Assembly (NCBI GenBank): GCA_030068075.1
Contig: CM057843.1
Location: 14,650,001 to 14,714,000, forward strand
Direction of reading: 5' to 3'
From: Paguma larvata
Taxonomy: Eukaryota; Chordata; Mammalia; Carnivora; Viverridae
DNA length: 64,000 nt
Shown: piece by piece, positions 1 to 11,864 of the stretch
Position numbering within the stretch: the first letter of the stretch is position 1
Layout: each line of letters begins with the position of its first letter
The notes under the pieces: model-generated
The model's input: the letters and a program-made list of their open reading frames with translations, nothing else
What the model was told of the DNA's origin: nothing
Databases searched by the model: none
Translations under genes and position numbers: made by a program

Positions 1-67
1 TGGTAATTTTCTTTTTTTTCATTCCTTCCACCTTTATTGGTTGGCATTCTTCATAAAGAAGAGTTCT

Positions 68-301
68 GGGGCGCCTGGGTGGCTCAGTCAGTTAAGCGTC
101 TGACTTTGGCTCAGGTCATGATCTCACAGTTTGTGAGTTCAAGCCCCACGTTGGGATCTGTGCTGACAGCTCAGAGCCTAGATAGAGCTTCCTCCAGATT
201 CTGTGTCTCCCCCTCCGTCTGCCTCTCCCATGCTCATGCTCTGTCTCTCTCTGTCTCTCAGTAATAAATAAAAACGTTAAAAATTTTAAAAAAAGAAAAA
301 A
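68..301 (+). mobile_element. SINEC (felid CAN SINE)
   Basis: Complete copy: tRNA-like head GGGGCGCCTGGGTGGCTCAG, CT-rich middle, A-rich tail. Flanked by approximate aaagagtt repeats. Confidence 0.93.
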
Positions 302-1820
302 GAGTTTTGCCTTTTTCCTGCTCTTCCTTACTTTATTTTTTCAAATGTCAGTATGGACTTACGGAATTTTATTTTCATTCAATGTATTATAATCCGTTTG
401 TGTTTTTCATTTTGCTACCCAGAATTGGCCAGTGGGAGCCCATTCAAATTCACTTCTGTAAGTGTTCCATCACTACAAACAGTGCCAAGTTTGTAGCACT
501 TCCTTGCTTTCTGCCACAGAAAGGTTTTTTAAGCTCACAGTGTATTTTCCAGCTTTGGAGTCAGCCATTTCTCCAAGGAGCCCCATTTCCTTTTCAGTGG
601 AGAATGGTATTTAGAAACCAAGTTTTGGGTCTGTGTGCTCATTGCTACTGGTGCGTCATTTCTTCTGGGCTCTCACAATGAACAGAACTCAGAGATTTTC
701 TTTTTTTAAATACTGAGTCGGAAGAACTCTTGCTTACAGTAGAATGCCATCTAACTAATGAGTAGGAATGCTTGAGTTAAGCAAGTCGGCAACTATCACA
801 GTAATAACCGGTTCGGGCAAGAATCGTAAATAGATGCTAAAACTCATTGGGGAAAGTCTGATGACAAGCAAGATATTTAAAGTCTTGGAGTATCTATTAC
901 AAGATATCTATTAATTACAAAGGGGAAACCGGTGACAGTGGAGGAATCTGGCAGACACCACGACAACTGGGTGATCTGAGTTGACATCATCAGTGATGGG
1001 ACAGATGGATCATACGTGCCTCCCGATGTCTTTTAACTGACGGTTTGTGTATAGACAGGCTGATGCTTTTGACCCTAATGTTATATCTGAAGCAGTGTGT
1101 TTTAACCCTAGCTCCGGGAGGGTACTTTACTCTCAGTGAGTCGAATCAGACCTTCTGGACTATTTCCACCTAGTAAGCTAGTGGGGAAAACTTTCTTTTC
1201 TGCCACCCGTGTTCGTCATCTGTTGTTCTTGGGCGACTATGAAGGACACATGGCATCCTTTCTGACCACCTTTACATGCGGCAGTGGTCTCAGCTCAGGC
1301 CCCAGCCAGGTCCGCCACTGGGATTCAGACACGTCTGAACTTGTTAGAGTAGATGAGACCCCCTCCACTCCCACACTGCCGGAGCCGGAGTAGCAGAGGG
1401 TCCCGACTTCATCAGAAGTGCATAGTCTGAAGGTAAGCTCTGGTGACTACCACCTGTTATCTGGTGGGTGGGCAGGTGCTGTCCTTCTGTCAGCCTGCCC
1501 CGTACACTAGAGCCAGGGCCATCGTACATTGTGACCATGGGGACGAGGCAGATGGCCCTCAATGCATTTACCGTAAATGGTAAACGAGAGACCTTCTTCC
1601 CACTCCCAGACCTGAAGTTCACATAAATAGAACCAAATAGTGTCTCTTCTTTCTGTGTAAGAAAGGTTTTATCTGTTTTTCAAATGTTTGGTGGAATTCA
1701 TTGGTGAAGTCATCTCAATCTTAAGTTTTCTTTGTGGGAAGGTTTTTGGCTAAGTATTCTATTTCTTTATTACTAGATACAGTGCTATTCAAATTCTCTT
1801 TCTGTCCACAACTTTAAAAC

Positions 1821-2022
1821 AAAAATTTTTTAATGTTTATTTATTTTTGAGAGAGAGAATATGAGCAGGGGAGGGGCAGAGAGGGAGACCCAGAATTTGA
1901 AGCAGGCTCCAGACTCTGAGCTATCAGCACAGAGCCCAACGTAGGGCTCAAACCCACGAACTGAGAGATCATGACCTGAGCTGAAGTCCGACGCTCAACT
2001 GACTGAGCCACCCAGGCGCCCC
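1821..2022 (-). mobile_element. SINEC
   Basis: Antisense copy (T-rich start, ends gccacccaggcgcccc), flanked by CTTTAAAA repeats. Confidence 0.92.
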
Positions 2023-2315
2023 TTTAAAAAGTTTTTTTATTGTTTTAATTTTTTTATGTTTCTGTCCATGACAACTTTTTAAAAACCTTTTTAGTCTGGT
2101 ACCATGAGAAATCTGAAAAACAGGAAGCAACTACTCAGCATAAAGATTTCCCTCATCTACAGTCGGCCTCTTGTGAACTAGAAGCTGAAACTCAAGACCG
2201 TTCCCATGCCCCAGTGCCTTGTTTTGTTTGAGCTACCAAGTGGGTGTTAAAACCCATATATGTGACTAAGAAGCCAGGGTCCTTTCTCTTCTTACAAATT
2301 CAGGGTTCTATTTAG

Positions 2316-2415
2316 CACTCGTGTGCCAGGCCCATTATGGCTGTTTTGGATTCAACAGTGAACGAAACAGTCTTGCCCTTGCTGGGCACATGCTTCTGTG
2401 GGAGGAGACAGAAAA
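2316..2415 (+). repeat. Old interspersed repeat fragment (L2/MIR type)
   Basis: gtgccaggcccattatggct ... cagtgaacgaaacag resembles a widespread ancient mammalian repeat also seen at 9040-9150 and 46840-46950. Confidence 0.45.
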
Positions 2416-3296
2416 CAGGGCTTCGTGGGAGGTATTTGGGGAGGGCTGCCGCGGGAATCCGGAGGTGTCCCGGGAGCACAGTGGTGGGCTTCGGTCCACA
2501 CTGGTCTGCTTCCCAGCGAATTTCCGCAGCGTGAGCTCGGCACGTGTCACAGGTGAAGAGGGAACGCGCTGGTCCAGGGCACGCTGCTTTGGTGCATCTA
2601 TGAATTCTAGCAGGAAAACGGAGCTGGGATGGGGGAGTAGTCTCGTGGTTCAGTGAAGAGGAAAAAGCGCTCCGTTTGACCGCAGTGTCACAGGAACCCC
2701 TGTGGGCTCCCAGGAACAAGAAGGAATAAAAACAAAACAGAACCATGCCCAGTTCTGGGCCTGCTTCCTCAGAAAGCCACATCCCAGCCTGTGGTCCTGG
2801 CGTGGCCGGCCTCCCTGCCCGCCGTGCCCCACTTAATAACAGCCCCTCGGCTCACAACAGCTCTTTCATCTGCATTGTCTGGGCACTTACCGGCCTTGCT
2901 CTAATTAAAGTTTGCCAGAATTCCTGCTAGACTTTTGGGGTGCATGTTTAATATTCATTGTGGCAGCCTCCAGCCCCGCTGAACTGCCTGCCTGGGCGAT
3001 CCGAGTTGTTAAGTGGTCTAATTAGAAAATTTTGTAGGTTTTGAGGGGTCTGCCCTAAACCCGTTTTTACAAGAAGTCCTGTCATTACTCGTGTACACTT
3101 TTAGAGAATATGAGGTTTTCTAAAACTGGAATATTTACACGCTTTAAAGCAGAAATGTTTGTATTACAAAGGAATACAACTGTGAGCTAGACAGAATATA
3201 AAGAAAAAGTCCCTAGGCAAATAGGAAACGATTCAAGTGCATTCACTTAGAGATCTGTATTCATAAAGTGTTTTGAACACATTGTATCTGCCGACG

Positions 3297-3313
3297 CCGC
3301 CGCCGCCGCCGCC

Positions 3314-3350
<37 letters not shown>
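3297..3350 (+). repeat. (CCG)6(CAG)12 compound trinucleotide repeat
   Basis: Six CCG units (3297-3314) run directly into twelve perfect CAG units (3315-3350), in the ADORA2B intron. ACG at 3294-3296 may be a diverged CCG unit. Confidence 0.98.
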
Positions 3351-3353
<3 letters not shown>

Positions 3354-3414
3354 GGAGGTAGGTTCTGCAGACACTTTTATCCCCATTTTTCTTTTCTTTT
3401 TTAAAGATTTTATT

Positions 3415-3634
3415 TAAAAAAAGTTTTTTAATGCTTATTTTCTTTTTGAGAGAGACAGAGCACAGCAGGGGAGGGGAGGGCAGAGAGAGGAGACACAGAA
3501 TCCGAAACAGGCTCCAGGCTGTGAGCTGTCACTGTCAGCACAGAGCCTGATGCGGGGCTTGAACTCAAAAACCATGAGATCATGACCTGAGCCAAAGTCG
3601 GACAGTTAACTGACTGAGCCATCCAGGCGCCCCC
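3415..3634 (-). mobile_element. SINEC
   Basis: Antisense copy ending gagccatccaggcgcccc, directly followed by a second copy. Confidence 0.9.
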
Positions 3635-3641
3635 CCGCCCA

Positions 3642-3866
3642 AACTTTTTTTAATGTTTATTTTTGAGAGAGAGAGAGAGAGGCAGAGAGCAAGGGAGACA
3701 AAGAATCCAAAACAGGCTCCAGGCTCTGAGCTGTCAACACAGAGCCCACTGTGGGGCTTGAACCCCTAAAGCTTTTAAGTAATCTCTACGCCCAACATGG
3801 GGCTCGAGCTCAGGACCCCAAGATCAAGAGTCACGCCCTCCGCTGACTGAGCGAGCCAGTTGCCCC
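3642..3866 (-). mobile_element. SINEC, composite of two units
   Basis: Antisense; the first unit (3642-3775) runs into an older SINEC head (3776-3866, tttaagtaatctctacgccc ... ccagttgcccc). The same head type recurs at 19799-19889. Confidence 0.8.
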
Positions 3867-4503
3867 GGCGTCATTTTTCTGCCGCCAGAGCTCAGATGCT
3901 GTGCAGCCCCGGGCCGCTGCCCAGGGTGGCTGCCCGCGGGCACGTGCTGCACTAGGGGCGCCCCAGAGTTGGGTGCTCTGCTCTCTGACACCAAGAAGGT
4001 GGCCTGGTCTGAGCCCAGGCTGCAGAGCCAGAGAGGGCGGAGACCCTGCCCAGAAATAGGCCAGCACTTGTTATGCGGCACTCGGCGATTCCTCTTTCGT
4101 TACGTAACCTCAGGCCCACACTGTTCCCTTTGTGGATTCCCCTCGTGTGACGGTTTTCCCGTCAATCTCCTTAGCTAATGAGCCCTTCTGTGGAGCGGGT
4201 GGGTCACAGCACCGCTTCGCACCCAGCAGTGCCGTGTAGCCACTTCCCAGAGTGCGGACTTGCCCAGAACGCCCTCTCCGAGGGGGGTAGAGTTGTTCCT
4301 GCTTGTTTGGAATAATAAAACTGCTTACGCTTCCTTTATTCATCCCTACATTGCCCTTTATATACACCTCCTGCGTTTGGGGCAGTATCCAGCTCCCCGG
4401 GCCCTAACAGCTGTGTTCAGGGCCCTTCACAGCAGAGCGGAGACCGGCATAGGGGCAGATGCAGGAAAACACTTAGTCCCTGCCTTTCAGGAACGTTTTG
4501 GAG

Positions 4504-4522
4504 ACACACACACACACACACA
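4504..4522. repeat. (CA)n microsatellite
   Basis: 19-nt perfect alternating A/C tract. Confidence 0.95.
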
Positions 4523-5189
4523 GACAGGAAGATGTTCTGGGAGCCACTGGTGTATAAGGAGCAAAGCATGGAATCCGCAAGCAAGAGGTGGGGCCAGGGA
4601 AGGAGGCCGGCATTTAGGAAAAGGAGGGGCATCCAGCTGGAGGGAGAGAAGACAGGACAGGAGACTACTAGAGCCTTAGCGAAATGCAGAGCCCAGAGGT
4701 AACCCCTTCCAGCAGCCTGCCCAGCGCAGGGACACCTGTCTGCTTTCTCCAGCATCTCTATCTCACACCTGCGCCTGGGCCCAGGCACGGGCCTCATGGA
4801 TACTGCTGTGCCATTATGGGTGCTGGAGCCCCAGTGCTAAAAATGCTCTCAATTTTGGAGCCCACACTGGCCCTGTGGGCCTGGCTGTGTCGTTCAACAG
4901 AATACAGGAAGTCTCTGTGCTGCCTTTTAAGGACTGCTTCCCAAGAAAGTAGCAGGGCCTTCATCCCTCAAGTCTTCAATTCCCATGCGGCGGCTCCAGA
5001 GGGGAGGCTCCCTGGACTCGGCAAGCAGCTCTGGCAGGGGTGGATGTGTCTAGGGGAGAAGGTGAAGCAGCCAACCTGTGGCGTGGCTGGCCGCAGCCAT
5101 GGTGCGCCCATGGCTGAGGGACCAGTGGAAGCGGGAGCTGGGATCCGTGGAGAAGCCGTATGTTCTCGAGCAAGAAATCAGCTCCCTTT

Positions 5190-5330
5190 GGCAAAACTGG
5201 AGTCAGATTTGATTGCATTTGTGTCCTGACTGCAGTTAGGGACAGCAGGCCAATCACGTAACCTCTCAGAGTCTCAGTGACCGCGTCTGTAAACTGGAGA
5301 GAGAGCAGCCCTGACCTCAGAGGCCTGGAC
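5190..5330 (+). repeat. MIR-like fragment
   Basis: Keeps the MIR core order gagtcagatt ... aacctctcagagtctcagtg ... gtctgtaaa. Confidence 0.55.
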
Positions 5331-5534
5331 CGAAGGGATGGGTTGGGTTGGCTGTGCAGAGGCGGTGCATAGACAGCAGAGGCTCCGTGTTACTGCAGTT
5401 CTGTGGGCCTGCAGGTGCGTGTCTCTGAAACCTAGCGTTGGCTCATGTGGTTCAAAGGCTGCCAGAATGGGAAACTATCTTTAGTTAGGAGGGAGTGAGG
5501 AAGGAAGACTTGTCTTAGATTAAGCAGGAATGAT

Positions 5535-5716
5535 GGGGGTGCCCGGTGGCTCAATCGGTTAAGCATCCGACTTCGGCTCACGTCATGATCTCACGGTTTG
5601 TGAGTTTGAGCCGTTGGGCTCTCTGCTGTCACCATGTAGCCTACTTTGGATCCTCTGTCTCCCTCTCTCTCTCTTCCCCTCTCCAACTTGTGTGCATGCT
5701 CAATTTTTTTTTTTAA
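5535..5716 (+). mobile_element. SINEC
   Basis: Head ggggtgcccggtggctcaat, short CT-rich part, poly-T/A tail; flanked by aag(a)caggaat repeats. Confidence 0.88.
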
Positions 5717-6349
5717 GACAGGAATTTTTTTTTCTCCTTTAGAGTTTCAAGTGCCATTGGTGTATTAAAGATGAAAAGGGAGCCGTGGCTTCAGTGTCAG
5801 CTTTAGCCAAGTATTTCAGGGCCTCACAGTAATTCAGTTAGTTTTCGACCCCACAATGCTCTATACATTCCCTGGCTGACTAGACCCAAGCACTGTGCTC
5901 TCTGGGTCACCACCACATGCTTAGGTCTTTGACCTCTTCTCTGAAAAAATGTTCCCTCAGTCTCCTGGCCTTGACCCAGATCTGTGCTCCCAAGGACACG
6001 GTTTCCCTTATTTCTGCTTATACCCAGACTTCAGGTGGGAACTTGGCTTGAGCTCTTAGTTCTCTCCACTCTCCTTTCCAGGGCAGACATGGAACTCTGG
6101 TGTTCCCAGTGTCCAGACACACTGCCCCCGTCCTCTCTCCACCCCACTGCCATCCCCCCTGCTCCCCTTATTCTTGCCGACTGCACCACCCACCCGCACC
6201 CTCGTCTCAGGTCTTTGATCTCCTCAGTCTTTCTCTCTCTCCCTTGGCCTCCTGATTCCATGGCGAAGCCTGCACCTCATCAACAGAAGCTGCACCACTG
6301 TTAACCACTGTTAAAGCCACAGTGGCCATCATCCCGCCATTTTCCTAGT

Positions 6350-7480
6350 GAGCTCCCTCTTCCACTCCTGAGACCGCTCAAGGGCCCTAGCCGTCCCCTC
6401 GCCCTCAGGGGGTGCCTTTTCTTCCTGAGTATCTGGGGACAGGAGCTCTCATGGGGCTGCTGCCCCTGCCTTCTGACCACCCAGGCCTCCCCTCCTGCAC
6501 TAGCCCCGTTGTCCTTCCTTGTGCCACAGCAGAGAGGTGTCCCTTCACACGTGCACTGGACCCACAGCCTCCAACCTCCTCAGGTTCGTAGCTCCCTGAT
6601 AATCTTGCCTTTTTCCTCCATCTTCTCTCTCTACTGATCGTCTGCATCAGGACACTGACGTCCACCGTGCTCCTGATGTGCATCTCCTTGCAACCCACCC
6701 TCCCTTTAATGCCGTTCCCGTAGAACTGGTTAATGCCAGTACACTGCCGGGAAAATCCTAGGAATATCCTGGACTCTTCATCTTCCTACGTCCAGTCCAT
6801 TTTCAAGACTTGCTGGTTCTACCTCCAAAGTGCGTATCTAGTTGCACCACCTTGCTATCACCCTGGTCCGTATGCCATTTTCTCCTGAATTAACCACCCA
6901 AATAGTTTCCTGATTATCTGCTTTCTTTTTTGCTTCCCTAAACATTCAGTCTCCATACCGTGAGCTATATAAAACATAAGTCACTACCGTTCCCACTTAA
7001 ATGTCTTCAACGTTCCCACTTAAATGTCTTCAACGGCTTCCCAAGGCACTTCGAATATCCAAATTGAGATTCCTTCCCATGGCCTGTGAGCTGGCCTCTG
7101 CCTCATCTTAGGTCACTCACACTTCCTTTTGTTTCTTTAGGGAAGTGAAATCCTTTCCTGTCCGAAAGCCTTATTCCGTTCTCTCTGCCTGGAATGCTCT
7201 TCTCTCCACTCTTCAAATTTCTTTACCCCTTTGCAGCCTTCGGCTCTGCTCAAGAGGCCTTCCCCGGCACCCTATATCCACGGTCTTTCTGTTGTTCTCT
7301 TCTCTGCATCCTATTCGTTTTGGTTTGGCCAAACACATTCTGATTTGTAATTACACATTTGCATGTTTACTTGTTTACTTTCTGTCTCTTTCGTTAGCTT
7401 TACAACCCACGAGGGCTATGATTATGTTTCCAGTGACAGCAGAGTGCTTGGTACAAAGAAAGAACTCTGCGTGAAATCAT
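6350..7480 (+). repeat. L2-like LINE fragment
   Basis: Sequence of the type tgcctggaatgctcttctct ... agagtgcttggtac resembles the LINE-2 3' end. Family call from memory of the consensus. Confidence 0.55.
6988..7033 (+). repeat. 23-bp perfect tandem duplication
   Basis: cgttcccacttaaatgtctt+caa occurs twice back to back inside an L2-like fragment. Confidence 0.97.
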
Positions 7481-7598
7481 GAGCCAACAGGGAAGAGAGG
7501 CTCTGCGCGGGGGTTCACAGAGTGGTGATAGCTGCCGCCCTGATGAAATCCTCTGCCTCTCCTGATCTAAGCCAATTTAGAAAAAAAGTAGTTTTTCA

Positions 7599-7785
7599 AG
7601 GGCGCCTGGGTGGCTCAGTCCATTGAGCATCCAACTCTCGATTCTGGCTCAGGTCATAATCTCACAGTTTGTGGGTTTAAGCCCCATGTAAGGCTCTGTG
7701 CTGGAGGCGCAGAGCCTGCTTGGGATTCTCTCTCTGCCCCTCCCCTGCTTGCGCGCGCTCTCTCTAAAATAACATTTAAAAAAAG
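7599..7785 (+). mobile_element. SINEC with 11-bp target duplication
   Basis: Complete copy; GTAGTTTTTCA stands on both sides (7588-7598 and 7787-7797). Confidence 0.93.
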
Positions 7786-7934
7786 GTAGTTTTTCACATT
7801 TGCAGGATCCAGCAGCTTTGTGAATTCCAGCTGTTGTTTGGCACTCTGGCGGGAAGCCACCCCGTGCTCCCTCCATGTGCTCCTTCTGTGTCTAATATCG
7901 CTTAAAAAAACGTCAAGTACAAAAAGCAGCACAA

Positions 7935-8060
7935 TATGGTGCAAGGAACACAGGCCTGAGAGTCGGACCTAGCTCTGCTCTTCGGTTCTCATACTGCGTT
8001 TGTCACTCACAGACTTTGTATCTCCGTTTCCTTGTCTGTAAAGTGAGAGAGGTTTCATTA
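7935..8060 (+). repeat. MIR-like fragment
   Basis: gcctgagagtcggacctagc ... tctccgtttccttgtctgta follows the MIR consensus. Confidence 0.6.
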
Positions 8061-9019
8061 GAAGAGAGAAGAGTCCCTTCCGGGGCATATGCTTTTGGCT
8101 GCAGGTTAACAGTAGCTTCAGCAATCGATATTTAATGATCTCTTGAACTAGAATGTGGAGCCATGATGGTTCTGGGGTTTCTCCCCTTCTGCTTTGCCAT
8201 CGCTCTGTCTCCAGGCTGGCGCTCGTGGTCACAAGACGGTCGCTGCAGCTGCAGGCATCCCGGCCTCCTGAAAGAGCATCAAGAGCAGAAAGGGACGGGC
8301 GTGGGGAAGGGCTCTCCTCACGGCTCTCCCTCCTTTTATCAAGAAGCAAACAACTTTCCTGGAAGTACCCTCGCAGACTTCCGTTTGTCTCATTGGCCGA
8401 GCCACCTCATTTATCCATCCCGGACCACCCCCTACCAGAGGATCTGCTTAGCCCAAATACAGTTCATCCCGGCCCAGGACCGGCATGTATTCGACGGTAC
8501 TTGATTAAATACAGTTGAGTCCTGTGAACAACAGAGGAGAAAGGGCAGGACTGTTGATCTCTGAGGCCCTGCCTCATAAATCTAAATCCTGTGATTCTAA
8601 GTGCTTGGCTTTTAGGGAGGCTGCCTTGTTATCCTGCAGAGACTAATGGATTCTCTGGTGAGGTAATGGACAGGAATAACATTTTTGTAAGGAAGGGCTG
8701 TGCATTCCTGAATGAAGAAGGAAGCAGAAAGGTTTAGAAATAGATGGATTTCTTGGCCAAGGAAAATTCAGTGAGCAACTGAGCCCAGCAGGTCATTTGT
8801 AGTAAAGGCCCCACAACTGAGCTGCCCATTGTGGAGAGCTGGCCTTCTAGAGAGAAGAAAAGATTAGGGATCACGGTCACTTACCAGCCAAGGTCTCCGT
8901 TAACTTCCCCCAACAAACGGTACCGGTTCTCCTGCCTGTCCAGGCCGTAGCATCAGGTATTCCTAGGTAGAATCTTCTTTTAAACGGTTTGGTAATAAAT
9001 GAGGTACTCATAATGGCCA

Positions 9020-9160
9020 TATTATTAAGAACCCACCATATATGTCAGACACTGTGCTAGGTCCTGGGATATCAATACAAAGGGACAAGGTCCCAGTCCT
9101 TAGGAGGCTGACATTCTAGTTGAGGGAAAGCAAACATAATAGATAAACAAGCTCTGGGCC
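9020..9160 (+). repeat. Old interspersed repeat fragment (L2/MIR type)
   Basis: cactgtgctaggtcctggga ... ggctgacattctagttgagg, same family as 2316-2415. Confidence 0.45.
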
Positions 9161-10403
9161 AGGTGTGTGTCTGGGGCCAGGGAATGGGAGTGGCTGCCTC
9201 AGCCTGAGAGGTGATCAGGAAAGGAGGTGAGCCTTGAAATAGGAACAGGTGTTCCATCAGTATTGAGGGTAGTATGAGCCAGGAGCGAGCCGTTGGCAGG
9301 CACTGGGCAGGTGCAGCTGAGGCCTAGAGGGTTCTGTGGGCCATGCCGAGAAGTACAGGCTTTATACTGCAACCACAGGAAACTGGGCACCTTCCATAGA
9401 CAAGTCTTAAGGTAGTGTGTATCGAATTGTTTCATTTTCTCAATGCATTACATTGAATACCTATGATGGATCAATTATTAATAGCAAATTTTATAGCTTT
9501 GCTATAAACCATATATGGACTAGTTAACGGCAGAATGTCTACAGTGTATATTGTGATTCCTGGAAATTTTAAAATAAGATTTTAAAGGTTTAAAATTACT
9601 AAGAGTGATTTCATATTTGCTAAGTTATGTCCCAGTTTTTATGCACTTTGCTGCTAGCAGATAGAGGGGCATTGTCAGAAGTGGTGTTCTCTAGCAGTTT
9701 CCAGAGGTATTCCGGGAGGATTCCCCCCATCATCTGAGACGAATCTCTTGTGTATTTGTGGGAGACCAGAAGGTTCTTGCCCAGGGCCACCAAGGAGTGC
9801 TGACTCCAGGCCTCACTTCCTTAGCTTTTGTTCAAGTGGCGCCTTATCGATGAAGCCGCCTTGGAACAACTTCTTGAAAAGCACAGTCCCTGCCAGTCCT
9901 GTTCTTCCTTTCTCCACTTTTTCTCTTTTCATACTACAGCGCTCCTTCTAACACACCACACAACGTACTGACATACGTTTGTTGTTCATTAGAATAGGTC
10001 TCCCCCGACTGGAATGCAGGGATCATGTATGTTTTCACTGATGTAGCTTACCACTTAGAGCAGCACCTTCTAGAAGACCTGCACTCACAGGTTGGTATGT
10101 GGGTAACCAGAAAGCACCCTCTGAGACTTCTCCACTTCCCACTGACCGTGTGTGGCCAACTGAGGTGAGCTCGTAAGTCAAGCATGAAAATTTTATTGAG
10201 CTTGTTAGAGCAAAATTGTTCCTACTGATTGCGCGGGTCTTCGTGTTGAGGGTAAAAGGCCGCAGTGCCCTTTGAGGGTGAACCTTAACGGTTGTTAACG
10301 GGGAAAGGCTACGGATCAACAGCAGAGGTGGGAGTCTCGGACTCTGGTTACAGGGTGCTGTAAGCTGACAATTGATGATAACAGATGATGTTCTTTTGAA
10401 CAG

Positions 10404-11070
10404 GTATAAGAGTTTGGTCACTGGGCCCCGAGCGAGAGGAGTCATTGCTGTCCTCTGGGTCCTTGCCTTTGCCATTGGACTGACTCCATTCCTGGGGTGG
10501 AACAGTAAAGACATTGCCACCAACAACTGCACGGAGCCCTGGGATAGAACCACAAATGAAAGCTGTTGCCTCGTGAAGTGTCTTTTTGAGAATGTGGTCC
10601 CCATGAGCTACATGGTATATTTCAACTTCTTTGGGTGTGTCCTGCCCCCACTGCTCATCATGCTGGCGATCTACGTCAAGATCTTCACGGTGGCCTGCAG
10701 GCAGCTCCAGCGCTCCGAGCCGATGGGCCACTCCAGGGCCACCATCCAGCGGGAGATCCACGCAGCCAAGTCCCTGGCCATGATCGTTGGGATTTTTGCG
10801 CTGTGCTGGCTGCCGGTCCATGCCATCAACTGTGTTACTCTTTTCCAGCCGGCTCGGGCTAAGGATAAGCCCAAGTGGGCAATGAACACGGCCATTCTCC
10901 TGTCACACGCCAACTCAGTTGTCAACCCCATCGTCTATGCCTACCGGAACCGAGATTTCCGCTTTACTTTTCACAAAATCATCTCCAGGTATGTTCTTTG
11001 CCAGACAGATGTCCTCAAGAGTGGGAATGGGCAGCCAGGAGCACAGCCTGCTCTCGAGGTGGGCCTATGA
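10404..11070 (+). CDS. ADORA2B: Adenosine receptor A2B, exon 2 (3' coding exon, partial gene)
   Basis: This is the second and last coding exon of the Gs/Gq-coupled low-affinity adenosine receptor of the plasma membrane. A splice acceptor (ttttgaacag) precedes 10404, whose first base completes an Arg codon; 221 codons and a TGA at 11068-11070 follow. The translation covers TM4 to the C-terminus. The second extracellular loop has the cluster of Cys residues and two N-glycosylation sequons (NCT, NES). TM6 carries CWLP and TM7 carries [14 protein letters not shown] with the class-A NPxxY motif, followed by the FRFTFHKII helix 8 region. This matches A2B rather than A2A, whose C-tail is much longer. 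Exon 1 (about 111 residues, TM1-3 and DRY) is not in the window and should lie upstream. The tail has a Leu (DVLKSGNG) that I remember as absent from the human protein. Identification is very secure. Confidence 0.97.
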
Positions 11071-11840
11071 CCTAGGTCCTGGCCTCTTCAAGAAGGCACG
11101 TATTCACAATAAAGGGACAGATGGGATGTGACCGGTTGATTCCAGTTGTTAAAGACAGCTACACCTTGTAAGCATATGGACTCTTTTAAGTACTTCCCTG
11201 GAATTACCACATACCTAGCTAATATGTACATGTTATTAGTAGGCTCCAAAGGTTCACAAATGTATTTATGGTTCTTTCTGGCTGCTCCCACTGTTTGGAT
11301 GATGCTGATGGCTTGAATGGATTGTAAAAGACTTTTTTTTTTTTTTAAGAGTCCGTCTCTTTCATGGTAGAAAATGAAACTATTTTACTGTGAAACACTG
11401 TGAACTATTATAATACAAATATTTTTTAACTTAGAGGCAATGAAAAAATAAAAGTTGGACATACTAAAAATATATACTTATTCCTAGGAAGGTGACCAGG
11501 AAAATTAAAAGTTTAATTCTTCGCTCAAGAAACTGCTATATTTATTTGGGGAAGTGATACTCTAATAAGTTCTGAAGTAGACTATCAGAGAACAATTTTC
11601 GTAACATTCTTCTCCACATACTGCAAAGCCGTACCCTAGAGGAAGAAACTGGAGAAATGGGACCCTCCTCTACCAGACTGCATCTTTCCCTTCTAGAGTC
11701 AGGCAGTGGAGTTTAGTTCTCTACCAAGCTGAAGTTTGGCCAAGTTGCCGGAGCCCAAGTGTGAAAATTTTAGTAAGTAAAATCCTAGAACTGCGTATGT
11801 GTATTACGTGAAATAGAAATAAAACTTAAAAAAACAAAAC
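11071..11840 (+). other. ADORA2B: ADORA2B 3' UTR with three candidate poly(A) signals
   Basis: Non-coding sequence after the ADORA2B stop. AATAAA hexamers stand at 11108-11113, 11447-11452 and 11818-11823. The middle one, in an A/T-rich context about 380 bp after the stop, is my preferred main site. The distal one would bring the transcript to within some tens of bases of the ZSWIM7 poly(A) signal on the other strand. No repeat is recognised inside. The 3' boundary is a prediction from the hexamers only. Confidence 0.6.
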
Positions 11841-11864
11841 AAAACAAAAACAAGCTCAGGCTGC

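Larger units (their letters stand above)
1..10403 (+). other. ADORA2B: ADORA2B intron 1 (3' part)
   Basis: The stretch upstream of exon 2 has no coding exon I can support. It holds six SINEC copies (68, 1821, 3415, 3642, 5535, 7599), an L2-like block (6350-7480), MIR-like and other old fragments, a (CCG)6(CAG)12 repeat at 3297-3350 and a short (CA)n at 4504-4522. Positions 302-1820, 2420-3290, 3870-5190, 5720-6350 and 9160-10400 show nothing I recognise. Short reading frames throughout are chance frames or SINE translations. Confidence 0.8.

Noticed and set aside
3291..3360. Poly-Gln or poly-Ala coding tract ending in an ATG
   Set aside because: No open frame continues through the CCG/CAG repeat into flanking sequence with splice sites; it sits in the ADORA2B intron.
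4260..5229. Overlapping ORFs of 126-181 codons on both strands
   Set aside because: No family resemblance, a (CA)n tract lies inside one, and both strands are open to the same extent, as expected by chance in GC-rich intron.
8153..8518. Two overlapping plus-strand frames of 113-121 codons
   Set aside because: The DNA resembles an old interspersed repeat of the kind also seen near 38930-39060 and has no splice or codon signal of a gene.
10035..10821. Minus-strand ORFs of 157-189 codons opposite ADORA2B exon 2
   Set aside because: Antisense shadows of the conserved receptor exon and adjacent intron, with no matching family.
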